Shown: positions 50,969-57,705 of the stretch, piece by piece
How positions within the stretch are numbered: position 1 is the first letter of the stretch
How the letters are laid out: the number at the start of each line of letters is the position of its first letter
Assembly: GCA_904420555.1 (NCBI GenBank)
Contig: CAJFVO010000003.1
Span: 120,111 to 184,110, forward strand
Origin: Candidatus Heritagella intestinalis
Lineage (GTDB): Bacteria; Bacillota; Clostridia; Oscillospirales; Acutalibacteraceae
Direction of reading: 5' to 3'
DNA length: 64,000 nucleotides
The notes under the pieces: model-generated
The model's database searches: none
What the model was told of the DNA's origin: nothing
What the model saw: only the letters and a program-made list of their open reading frames with translations
Translations under genes and position numbers: made by a program

Positions 50969-51784
50969 GTGAAAGAATATGCTTTTGACGCGGAGATTCA
51001 AAAGGTGCCGGATTTGGACGGGGCCTATGTGGAAATCCCCTTCGATGTAAAAGAAGCGTTCGGGAAGGGGCGGGTGTTGGTACACGCCTCTTTTTACGGG
51101 GTGCCCTATGACGGACAGCTTGTAAAGATGGGGACGCCCTGCCATATTCTCGGGATGCGCAAGGATATCCGGGCCAAAATTGGAAAACAGCCCGGGGATA
51201 TGGTTCACGTTACCCTGCGAGAGCGGGAAAAAGCGCCATCAAAAGGAGGAAGAAAAATGGCAAAACTACGGAAAATGCTGGGCCGCGCCGATGACCCGGA
51301 AATTCAGGCCTTGATGGGCAAAATGGAGACCCAGAGCAAGGTTACTCTGGCTCGCTGGGCATTGGGCTGTGTCCGGAAGAGGTATTTGCCGGTGTATGCG
51401 GAAGCGTGCCCTGCGGATAATAGGCTGGAGGAATTGCTCCGGACAGCGGAAGAACAGGCAGCGGGGAAGCTGCCTTTGGTGCGGCTCAAGGAAGCCCTGC
51501 GGCAGGCCAGGAACCTTCCCGGCGAGCTGGAGGAGCAGCCGGCCGTCCAGGCGGCCGCCAGGGCGGTAGTTACGGCCTGCGGAGTCATGCAGACTCCCAC
51601 CAATGCGTTGGGTTTTGTGTTTTACGGCGCTGCTGCCCGGGCGTATCATCAGGCGGGGCTGACAGCTTCCCCGGAGGAATATGACCGGATGGCAGCAGAA
51701 GAGTTCCGGGCCCTGGGAGAATCCTTGGAGCAGGTGCTGGTTCCTGAGGAGCCCAATCCGGCCCGCCTAAAGTGGAATTGCTAA
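50969..51784 (+). CDS. DUF1905 - Imm5-like immunity protein fusion
   Basis: A 271-residue protein in two parts. Residues 1-90 are a DUF1905 beta-barrel ([40 protein letters not shown]), found in proteins linked to bacteriocin protection. Residues 97-271 resemble Imm5-type putative immunity proteins ([21 protein letters not shown] near 207). The junction contains a perfect AAAGGAGG (51242-51249) seven bases before an in-frame ATG at 51257, so the Imm5 part can probably also be made alone. It follows the SdpR/SdpI pair and may form a toxin-defence cluster with it. Domain assignments come from remembered family motifs. Confidence 0.75.
   Translation: MKEYAFDAEIQKVPDLDGAYVEIPFDVKEAFGKGRVLVHASFYGVPYDGQLVKMGTPCHILGMRKDIRAKIGKQPGDMVHVTLREREKAPSKGGRKMAKLRKMLGRADDPEIQALMGKMETQSKVTLARWALGCVRKRYLPVYAEACPADNRLEELLRTAEEQAAGKLPLVRLKEALRQARNLPGELEEQPAVQAAARAVVTACGVMQTPTNALGFVFYGAAARAYHQAGLTASPEEYDRMAAEEFRALGESLEQVLVPEEPNPARLKWNC
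51242..51259 (+). promoter_or_regulatory. internal ribosome binding site and in-frame start inside the fusion gene
   Basis: AAAGGAGG at 51242-51249 and ATG at 51257-51259, in frame with the 50969 start (288 bases, 96 codons). It would yield a separate protein of about 175 residues. Confidence 0.7.
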
Positions 51785-51869
51785 GAGAATTACACTTGCG
51801 AGGATGCTTCCCGCACGGATATACTAAGGAAATGCCGTGAAATAAAAATTTTATATGTTAAAAATGTAG

Positions 51870-51903
51870 AAGCGGTCCGAAAAATATCTCGGGCCGCTTA
51901 TTT
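51870..51903 (+). terminator. probable terminator after the immunity cluster
   Basis: AAGCGGTCCGA (51870-51880) pairs with TCGGGCCGCTT (51889-51899), then ATTTC. The AT-rich DNA from 51904 to 52029 precedes the recombinase gene without a clear consensus promoter. Confidence 0.65.
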
Positions 51904-52029
51904 CATAATTATAAAATATATTTTGCCGATAAAATTAGTAAAATTCCAATAAAAACGATATTTTTCGACAGAATACGCCTCTCGATTCACGGTAAAATAA
52001 ATATAAATAAACACTGGGAGGCGGGAAGT

Positions 52030-52875
52030 ATGAACGAACGGATATTGACACAAGAGCAGTTAGTGGGATTCCGGCAGGAACTGCTGCGGCAGGAACGTGG
52101 GCCCGCTACGGTAGAAAAATATTTGCGGGATGCGGGACAGTTCCGGGCCTGGCTGCATGGAAGAGAAGTCACGCCCGAAGCCGTTTCGGAATGGAAAGGA
52201 GAGCTCCTGGCCCAGGGCCGCCGCCCTACAACCGTAAACGGAAAGCTGGCGGCTTTGAACGCATTGTTCCGGTGGATGGACTGGAACGAATGCCGGGCCC
52301 GCTCCCTGCGGATTCAGCGGAAGGCCTTCCGGGAAGACGCCCGGGAGCTGAGCCGGGAGGAATATCAACGGCTGGTGCGTACGGCGGAACGAATGGGAAA
52401 GAATCGCTTGGCACTGATGCTGGAAGCAATTGGTGGAACTGGCATCCGTGTCAGCGAGGTAAAATATCTTACAGTGGAATCTTTGCGGCGGGAACGGGCG
52501 GAAATTTCATTAAAAGGGAAAATTCGCACAATTTTGCTACCCGGCAAACTATGCCGTAAATTATTACAGTATGCTAAAAAACAAAAAATCGCCTCTGGCG
52601 AGGTGTTTCTCGCCAGAGGCGGTAAGCCGATTTCCCGAAAACAAATCTGGGCGGAAATGAAAGCACTGTGCAGTGCAGCGGGAGTCGCGCCGGAAAAGGT
52701 GTTCCCCCACAACCTGCGGCACCTGTTCGCCCAAACGTTTTATCGCAGTACCCACGATGTGGTGAAGCTGGCCGATGTGCTGGGCCACAGCAATCTGACC
52801 ACCACCCGAATCTACCTGCTCTCCACCGGAGCGGAGCACCGAAGAGAGCTGGATCGGCTGGGATTGATCAGTTAG
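52030..52875 (+). CDS. tyrosine recombinase, likely inversion switch recombinase
   Basis: A 281-residue XerC/D-like tyrosine recombinase. An N-terminal SAM-like core-binding domain (residues 8-90) is followed by the catalytic domain with Arg140 (GTGIRVSEV), Lys163/165, His227 and Arg230 (HNLRH), His253 (LGHSN) and the Tyr262 nucleophile (RIYL). All six catalytic residues are present. The start at 52030 has GGGAGG. Its stop codon overlaps the left edge of an inverted repeat that flanks a promoter segment, so the simplest role is inversion of that segment. It is not surrounded by phage or conjugation genes. Confidence 0.93.
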   Translation: MNERILTQEQLVGFRQELLRQERGPATVEKYLRDAGQFRAWLHGREVTPEAVSEWKGELLAQGRRPTTVNGKLAALNALFRWMDWNECRARSLRIQRKAFREDARELSREEYQRLVRTAERMGKNRLALMLEAIGGTGIRVSEVKYLTVESLRRERAEISLKGKIRTILLPGKLCRKLLQYAKKQKIASGEVFLARGGKPISRKQIWAEMKALCSAAGVAPEKVFPHNLRHLFAQTFYRSTHDVVKLADVLGHSNLTTTRIYLLSTGAEHRRELDRLGLIS

Positions 52876-52894
52876 ACAGAAGAAATATTCTGTC
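52874..52894 (+). repeat. left inverted repeat of the invertible promoter (recombination site)
   Basis: A 21-bp repeat: arms AGACAGAA and TTCTGTC around a central GAAATA. It matches the reverse complement of 53147-53167 at 20 of 21 positions. Its inner symmetry (inverted arms around a 6-bp centre) is the layout of a tyrosine-recombinase core site. It overlaps the stop codon of the recombinase gene. Confidence 0.88.
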
Positions 52895-52947
52895 TGGTTC
52901 GGCGCTTCCATTTATCACCTTATTTGTCATTAAGTAAATATATTTAT

Positions 52948-53007
52948 AAAAATATACGAGTAATTGTTGAAAAATTCAAAAATATACGAGTAATTGTTGA
53001 AAAATTC
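52948..53007 (+). repeat. tandem direct repeat, 2 x 30 bp
   Basis: Two perfect, adjacent 30-bp copies (52948-52977 and 52978-53007), each starting AAAAATATACGAG and ending TTGAAAAATTC. They are strongly AT-rich. They may be regulator or recombination-accessory binding sites, or a recent duplication. With two copies and no spacers they are not a CRISPR array. Confidence 0.9.
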
Positions 53008-53015
53008 GTGTGTGG

Positions 53016-53058
53016 AATCAGGGCTGCAAGGTTTTTCTCCTTGCAACCCTGATTTTTC
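53016..53058. terminator. terminator inside the invertible segment
   Basis: A 16-base stem with one mismatch (53016-53031 with 53039-53054) followed by TTTTT. It would stop transcription coming from the recombinase gene and insulate the switch promoter. Confidence 0.88.
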
Positions 53059-53080
53059 ATGCGAAAACACGGAAAACCAG

Positions 53081-53109
53081 TTGCTATTTTCCGAAAGCCA
53101 TGCTATAAT
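53081..53109 (+). promoter_or_regulatory. strong switch promoter for the surface-protein genes
   Basis: TTGCTA at 53081-53086 and an extended -10 TGCTATAAT (TATAAT 53104-53109) with a 17-base spacer. The start would be near 53116, 31 bases inside the right repeat. A GC-rich leader of about 220 bases (53116-53337) follows, with a GTTTCC/GGAAAC helix and several smaller hairpins but no recognised riboswitch. Confidence 0.88.
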
Positions 53110-53146
53110 TATGTAGAAATTGGTGGGAAGTGTGCCCGGCAACCAG

Positions 53147-53167
53147 GACAGAATATTTCTTCCGTCT
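53147..53167 (-). repeat. right inverted repeat of the invertible promoter (recombination site)
   Basis: Read on the minus strand: AGACGGAA, GAAATA, TTCTGTC. One mismatch to the left repeat and an identical 6-bp centre in opposite orientation, which predicts inversion rather than excision. Similarity extends outward: AACCAG precedes this copy, and TGGTT follows the repeat in both copies. Confidence 0.88.
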
Positions 53168-53337
53168 GGTTCGGCGTGATTTTACCCGGTTTCCGCGTTT
53201 TGAGGGCTCGGGAAACGGTTGGACGGCAGACTTCTGAGCGGCACCCAGGCGTTTTTCGAGAGGCTATCCGGAGCGCCGAAAAGAGGAGGGGCCCCGCCAA
53301 TGGAAAAATAAAGGCATTATGAAAGGAGTAATGCAAA

Positions 53338-54978
53338 ATGAGAAAGCGGATTTTATCCGGATTGTTGGCGTGTGCGGTTTGTGTCGGCATGCTGCCGGTT
53401 GGTGCTATGGCAGCAGAGACGGATTCCGCACCGGCTTTGGCGGAGGCTGCTATTGCGGGTTCCACTGGAACAGCAGATGCCAATGGTGTTTTGTGCCTGA
53501 CGGTAGATAGTTCTACCCCGTTGGCAAGCGCAGATTTCGATGTGACCACCACCGAGGCTGTGAGCTTTGTTCCTGCCACACAGACAGAAGCGGCAACTGG
53601 TGAACTCTATGCTTCTACTGCTGGCAATGGTACTGCGACCCTGAACTTTGATATCGACCTGAGCGCAATTGAGGGCGGCATTAACTTTAATGATTCTGCG
53701 TATACCATCAGCTTGACTTCCGATGACGGAATCAACTGGGAAGGCAGTTTCAATGCAGGGTTTAATACCACCATGGGCGCTTTGGGTGAGGCGTTGGATA
53801 TGACCAATGCCCGAATTAAGGCCGGTATCATGAAGGACGAAGTGGGCGAACTCAATGAAGCTCAGAATATCTATGTAAATAATGATGCGAAAAGCACACA
53901 GCTGGTGATTTGCGATGCAGAGGATACCCTGTATACGGTCATCTATCATTATGGGAACACCGAATATGAGTGGACGGTCCCCGCGGGTGCAAAACTGTAT
54001 AATGCACAGCTGCCCGAAAACAGTGGGTACACCGGTTGGTATACCGATGAAGACTGTACGATTGCTGCTGATTTTAACACTGCGGTTGTCGACAAAAACA
54101 TGGAGTTGTTCGCCAAGGAAACGGAACCTTCCACTCCTGGTGACTTCCTGGAAGATTTGAAAGACGGCTATGCTGAAATCAATGACTGGCAGGATTGGGA
54201 AGCCTTTGTAAATAATTCCGATCAGGTAAAGGCCGGCGATTTGGTAGCGTTGACAACCAATATTGACTGCCAGAACGCTTCCTATCAGGCGTTAGATTTT
54301 GCTGGCGATTTCAATGGCAACAACAAGACCATTTCCAATGCCCGGTTTACGGCGAACGGCGATTATTCCGGTATGTTTGCCAGCCTGGGGGCTACCCAGA
54401 AGGTTGCCAACCTGAAGCTGCAAAACATTGATGTGGGCTATGCCCAGTATGCCGGTACACTGGCTGGCTGGATTTACGGCGTTAATGAAACGCCCCGGGA
54501 GAACTGCATGGTCCAGAACATCCAGGTGACTGATTGCTCTGTCAGCGGTTATACTGCCGGTGGCGTGGTAGGCTATGCCTTTGCCAACACGATTCGTTAT
54601 TGCTCCAGCCGGAATACCACAGTTACCGGTGTCGCCAATGGCGGCGGTATTGTGGGCATTTCCTACGGCAATGTGACAGAATGCTATTCCACTGCCAGCC
54701 CCACCGCTCTGCTCTCCAGAGGCCGCGGCGGTATTGCCGGTAAGATTCTGGAAAGCGGCAATATGAGCAACTGCTGGTATACGTATTCCAAGAGCGCCGG
54801 CAGCGTGACGGATGCCACTGAGAGCAATTCCAAGAAGGTAACAGATAACACGACTTCTGTTGACATGATGATTTGGGCAGCTGGACATTCCGAAATTTGG
54901 AGTTTTGGGAATGGAGATGCCACCACTTTCAATGAAAGCGCAGTCACTTATCCTTTCCCGCAGGGAGGAGCTGAATAA
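53338..54978 (+). CDS. secreted surface protein with Listeria-Bacteroides and GLUG-type repeats
   Basis: A 546-residue secreted protein. The signal peptide is MRKRILSGLLACAVCVGML to AMA (cut near residue 26). A beta-rich domain (about 40-185) follows, then a Listeria-Bacteroides-like repeat (about 195-255: YTGWYTDEDCTIAADFNTAV) and a C-terminal parallel beta-helix region with GLUG-like repeats (about 310-465: YSGMFASLG, YAGTLAGWI, AGGVVGYA, GGGIVGIS). There is no sorting signal or membrane anchor, so it is released or held by partners. The ATG at 53338 has AAAGGAG; an ATG at 53331 is out of frame. It is the first gene downstream of the invertible promoter and is probably co-transcribed with the pilin-like gene. 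Function: adhesion, inferred. Confidence 0.85.
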   Translation: MRKRILSGLLACAVCVGMLPVGAMAAETDSAPALAEAAIAGSTGTADANGVLCLTVDSSTPLASADFDVTTTEAVSFVPATQTEAATGELYASTAGNGTATLNFDIDLSAIEGGINFNDSAYTISLTSDDGINWEGSFNAGFNTTMGALGEALDMTNARIKAGIMKDEVGELNEAQNIYVNNDAKSTQLVICDAEDTLYTVIYHYGNTEYEWTVPAGAKLYNAQLPENSGYTGWYTDEDCTIAADFNTAVVDKNMELFAKETEPSTPGDFLEDLKDGYAEINDWQDWEAFVNNSDQVKAGDLVALTTNIDCQNASYQALDFAGDFNGNNKTISNARFTANGDYSGMFASLGATQKVANLKLQNIDVGYAQYAGTLAGWIYGVNETPRENCMVQNIQVTDCSVSGYTAGGVVGYAFANTIRYCSSRNTTVTGVANGGGIVGISYGNVTECYSTASPTALLSRGRGGIAGKILESGNMSNCWYTYSKSAGSVTDATESNSKKVTDNTTSVDMMIWAAGHSEIWSFGNGDATTFNESAVTYPFPQGGAE

Positions 54979-54983
54979 ATATT

Positions 54984-56984
54984 ATGAAGAAAAAATTTGT
55001 CAAACGACTGCTGAGTGGCCTTTTGGCGGCAGTGCTGTTAGTATGTATGCTCCCAATGACGGCTTTTGCGCAGGAGACGCAGGTTACAATTTCAAATCAG
55101 AATTCTAAGGATAATTCTACTCTTGCATTAGATGATCCAATCTGGGAGGTAGCTGGAAGTCCGGAGATAATTTTGGGAGAACCGAGTCTGATTTCTCCTA
55201 AACAAACAACCTACGAAGACGCAGAAAGCGGAAAAAGCTATGAGTTAGCAAAGATCCAGTACCTTTATTTTGTAGGTAGTGACTATACAGTAAAAAGTAT
55301 AGAGGAAAATTTAGGGAATTATATAGTAACTTTCCCGAAAGACGCTAGCAATATTAATATTATCTACGGGTGGGATATTACTGAGAGTTCTAACCCCGAG
55401 GATCCCGAAGCACCGATTTACAATTACATCAAGACTCTGAACCGTACAGTTAAGCAGCATGGCTGGGCGCTGAACCCCACGAAGAACGAGGCAGATATTG
55501 ATACCTACGCCGTTTATACGGAGAAGAATATCTACCTGAACTATGACGCCACCATGGATATGGAAGAATTGGGAAGCGTAGCGTTTGGACAGGCCTCCTG
55601 GGATATTTTGAATATGCACAGCGAGGAAATCTATGATGAAACCACTGTAAATTTGCATTTCCAGTTTGACCCGAATGTCATTGATGTAAATAAGTTTACA
55701 GACGATTCCTTCCAAAACGCCGATCTTCAGAGCGATATGTTTACGCTGAAGGGCTATAAGATCAATAAGGAAGCGAACGAGCTGATTCTTATTTGTAATT
55801 GGGACGGCAAAAAGGCCGCAGAAGCTAAAGCTGAAAACGGCGGGAAACTCGACCCCATCATTCGTTTGACTGGTGTGCTCCTTCCCATTGAGGAAAGCTG
55901 CTTGGCGGGCGAGAACGCCTCGGTCAAGGTTGAAAACCATGGTTATGTGGATGGTTTTGTAAAAGCAGATGACCCGATGACTGACAAGGAAGATCCCAAA
56001 ATAGGCCAAATTGACGGTGGCGAAAAAGATGATACCTTCATTCTGGTGAAGAATGATGAGAAGATTAGTAAGCCTGGCATGATTAAGAATATCCTTCTGC
56101 CGGACGGCAGCCAGGTAGACAGCGACACCGTTGCTGTGGGTGATACGGTGACCTTCCAGCTGAACTCCACAGTGCCTCAGGACCTGAACATCGTCTATGA
56201 AAGTAAAGACGAGGATAAAGATGGCTTTGCTGATGGTACGGCAAAGGGAGAGTATCTCCTGACCTTCCACGATGATATGGCCGATGCATTTGAGTTGCTG
56301 AACGATGAGAATTTCAAAGTTATGATTGGAGATAAGGTGCTGGATGCTGATGATTACTCCATGATTGAACCTACGGATGGTTGTGACTTTGAAATTCAGC
56401 TGAATTTGGTAGAGCTCTACAATGCCGGAATCATCGAAGATTCTTATCTGGGCCTGGCTCCCATTATCGTGACATATGAGGCCAAACTGAAAGATGAGAC
56501 ACCGGCAGGCAAGTATGTCAATACAGCGTGGGTTACCTTTAATGAGGAGGAATCCTCTCACGATACGGCAGAGGTGGAAACCTTTGGTATCAAAGTCTAC
56601 AAGTTTGACCAGGCAGATGCGACCAAAGAAACTCCCTTGGAAGGCGCTGTCTTTGAGCTGAAAAATCTTGATACAGGAAAAATTGTTACGGGCACTTCGG
56701 GTGCGGATGGCTTCGTTATTTTCAACGGACTTGACGAAGGCAATTATGTGTTGCGCGAAACACAAGCTCCTAATGACTATGTGTGCAGCAATACGCCTAT
56801 CGATGTAGTTGTTGAAAAGGGCGGCGAAAACGTAGAAGAATATTATGTTACGGTTGAATTCGCCAACAGCAAGATTCCGCACACTGGCGGCATGGGCACC
56901 ACGATCTTCTCTATTGTGGGCGGTGTGCTCATCGCTATGGCCGGCACGGTGTTTGTGATTTCCCGCAGAAAGCGCAGAGCTTAA
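54984..56984 (+). CDS. sortase-anchored pilin-like surface protein (isopeptide/Cna-B domains)
   Basis: A 666-residue wall protein. A signal peptide (about 1-30, cut after AFAQ) is followed by a variable N-terminal region (about 31-140), beta domains typical of isopeptide-forming fimbrial proteins (about 140-540), and a SpaA/Cna-B domain (about 545-628: GAVFELKNLDTG, GNYVLRETQAP with the Glu of an isopeptide bond). Then come the sorting signal IPHTGG (near 631), a membrane helix and RRKRRA. It fits a pilus backbone or wall adhesin; no sortase gene is in the window. Codons 30-130 are markedly AT-rich compared with the rest, suggesting a recently exchanged variable region. The AGGAG site is rather far (about 14 bases) from the ATG. 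Confidence 0.88.
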   Translation: MKKKFVKRLLSGLLAAVLLVCMLPMTAFAQETQVTISNQNSKDNSTLALDDPIWEVAGSPEIILGEPSLISPKQTTYEDAESGKSYELAKIQYLYFVGSDYTVKSIEENLGNYIVTFPKDASNINIIYGWDITESSNPEDPEAPIYNYIKTLNRTVKQHGWALNPTKNEADIDTYAVYTEKNIYLNYDATMDMEELGSVAFGQASWDILNMHSEEIYDETTVNLHFQFDPNVIDVNKFTDDSFQNADLQSDMFTLKGYKINKEANELILICNWDGKKAAEAKAENGGKLDPIIRLTGVLLPIEESCLAGENASVKVENHGYVDGFVKADDPMTDKEDPKIGQIDGGEKDDTFILVKNDEKISKPGMIKNILLPDGSQVDSDTVAVGDTVTFQLNSTVPQDLNIVYESKDEDKDGFADGTAKGEYLLTFHDDMADAFELLNDENFKVMIGDKVLDADDYSMIEPTDGCDFEIQLNLVELYNAGIIEDSYLGLAPIIVTYEAKLKDETPAGKYVNTAWVTFNEEESSHDTAEVETFGIKVYKFDQADATKETPLEGAVFELKNLDTGKIVTGTSGADGFVIFNGLDEGNYVLRETQAPNDYVCSNTPIDVVVEKGGENVEEYYVTVEFANSKIPHTGGMGTTIFSIVGGVLIAMAGTVFVISRRKRRA

Positions 56985-57030
56985 TAGCCAGTAAACGCAA
57001 GTTTCGCGTAAAAGATTAAAATTTGGATTA

Positions 57031-57083
57031 GGACATCTCAGGGGAGCCGCTCCTTCATTCTCCTGAGGTGTCCTTTTATTTTT
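57031..57083 (+). terminator. terminator of the surface-protein operon
   Basis: GGACATCTCAGG (57031-57042) pairs with CCTGAGGTGTCC (57062-57073), followed by TTTTATTTTT. Confidence 0.9.
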
Positions 57084-57211
57084 GCGATAAAGCCTAAAAA
57101 TAGAAACACCTGCGGCGCGCGCCGCACAGTGTGCGGTACCAATTCGCGTTTAAGGCGAGGGTAAACAATTTTCCGGTTCCACGCGCAGATCATTTCGCGT
57201 GGACAAAGGCA

Positions 57212-57255
57212 AATAAAAAGCTGAGCCCGGAACGCGGATTGCGTCCAGGCTCAGC
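57212..57255 (-). terminator. terminator of the tRNA-Pro gene
   Basis: On the minus strand GCTGAGCC pairs with GGCTCAGC, with a GGACGC/GCGTTCC inner helix, then TTTTTATTT. It begins just after the tRNA CCA end. Confidence 0.85.
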
Positions 57256-57256
57256 C

Positions 57257-57332
57257 TGGTCGGAGTGCGGGGACTCGAACCCCGGGCCTCCTGCTCCCAA
57301 AGCAGGCGCGCTACCAACTGCGCAACACCCCG
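57257..57332 (-). tRNA. tRNA-Pro (anticodon TGG)
   Basis: 76 bases read on the minus strand with an encoded CCA end. The acceptor CGGGGTG pairs with CACTCCG (one G-T), the anticodon arm is CCTGC-TTTGGGA-GCAGG with anticodon TGG, and the T arm contains GTTCGAGTC. A complete cloverleaf. The DNA from 57084 to 57211 is empty apart from GC-rich palindromic bits near 57110. Confidence 0.96.
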
Positions 57333-57415
57333 TACTATCTCTGCTTATTTTACGGAATTTTCACAGAAAAGTCAAGCCCGGGGAAGGGAATATCACTGGG
57401 AAAGCCGGGAATCCC

Positions 57416-57444
57416 TTGACTTTTGGCCGGGATGCTGGTACAGT
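57416..57444 (+). promoter_or_regulatory. promoter of the hydG leader
   Basis: TTGACT at 57416-57421 and TACAGT at 57439-57444 with a 17-base spacer, about 260 bases before hydG. No other promoter is seen between the leader terminator and hydG. Confidence 0.72.
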
Positions 57445-57450
57445 AAAGAT

Positions 57451-57643
57451 ACCATCGATATTAGCCGGAAGCCTCTGTCTGACGGCATATATCCCCGTTT
57501 GATTTCCGCGGCTCCTGAAACAAAAGGGACTGGGCACGGCCTGGCCCTGCTGGCAAGGCGGCGTAAAGCACTTCCGTCCCGGTTTCCCGGGGCTTTCAAT
57601 CGGAATCCAGGAAGGCACGTCCCTTGTGGGCGTGCCTTTTGTC
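57451..57643 (+). promoter_or_regulatory. structured hydG leader, candidate attenuator or riboswitch
   Basis: A leader of about 190 bases with a GCCG/CGGC hairpin (57463-57485), a long GGGAC (57526-57530) to GTCCC (57576-57580) helix enclosing a GGGC/GCCC hairpin, and an intrinsic terminator (57612-57643: AAGGCACG with CGTGCCTT, then TTTTG). It ends 60 bases before hydG. No known riboswitch consensus is recognised. Confidence 0.6.
57612..57643 (+). terminator. terminator in the hydG leader
   Basis: An 8-bp stem AAGGCACG (57612-57619) with CGTGCCTT (57631-57638), plus an inner CCC/GGG, followed by TT. Confidence 0.75.
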
Positions 57644-57705
57644 GTTTTCGCTTTTGGGAAGCGGAAAATATCTGAAAATTACTACAGGAAGGAAGAGCCC
57701 TATTT

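Larger units (their letters stand above)
52895..53146 (+). mobile_element. invertible promoter segment (predicted phase-variation switch, ON orientation)
   Basis: A 252-bp segment bounded by inverted 21-bp repeats. It holds a tandem 30-bp repeat, a terminator and a strong rightward promoter (53081-53109) that exits through the right repeat toward two surface-protein genes. Inversion would turn that promoter toward the recombinase 3' end and away from the surface genes. A weaker leftward promoter (TTGAAT 52979-52974, TATATT 52956-52951, 17-base spacer) would then face the surface genes, so the other state may be low rather than fully off. Inferred from layout; inversion itself is not observed. 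Confidence 0.82.

Noticed and set aside
52948..53007. Possible CRISPR array
   Set aside because: Two directly adjacent 30-bp copies without spacers, and no cas genes; a tandem duplication inside the invertible segment.
52030..53167. Prophage or integrative element boundary
   Set aside because: No phage, relaxase or replication genes surround the recombinase. The flanking repeats are inverted and 252 bp apart, which predicts inversion rather than excision. The tRNA-Pro gene at 57257 has no nearby att-like duplicate that I can see.
53116..53337. Cyclic-di-GMP riboswitch before the surface-protein genes
   Set aside because: The leader is long and GC-rich, but none of the conserved blocks of class I or II c-di-GMP riboswitches is present.
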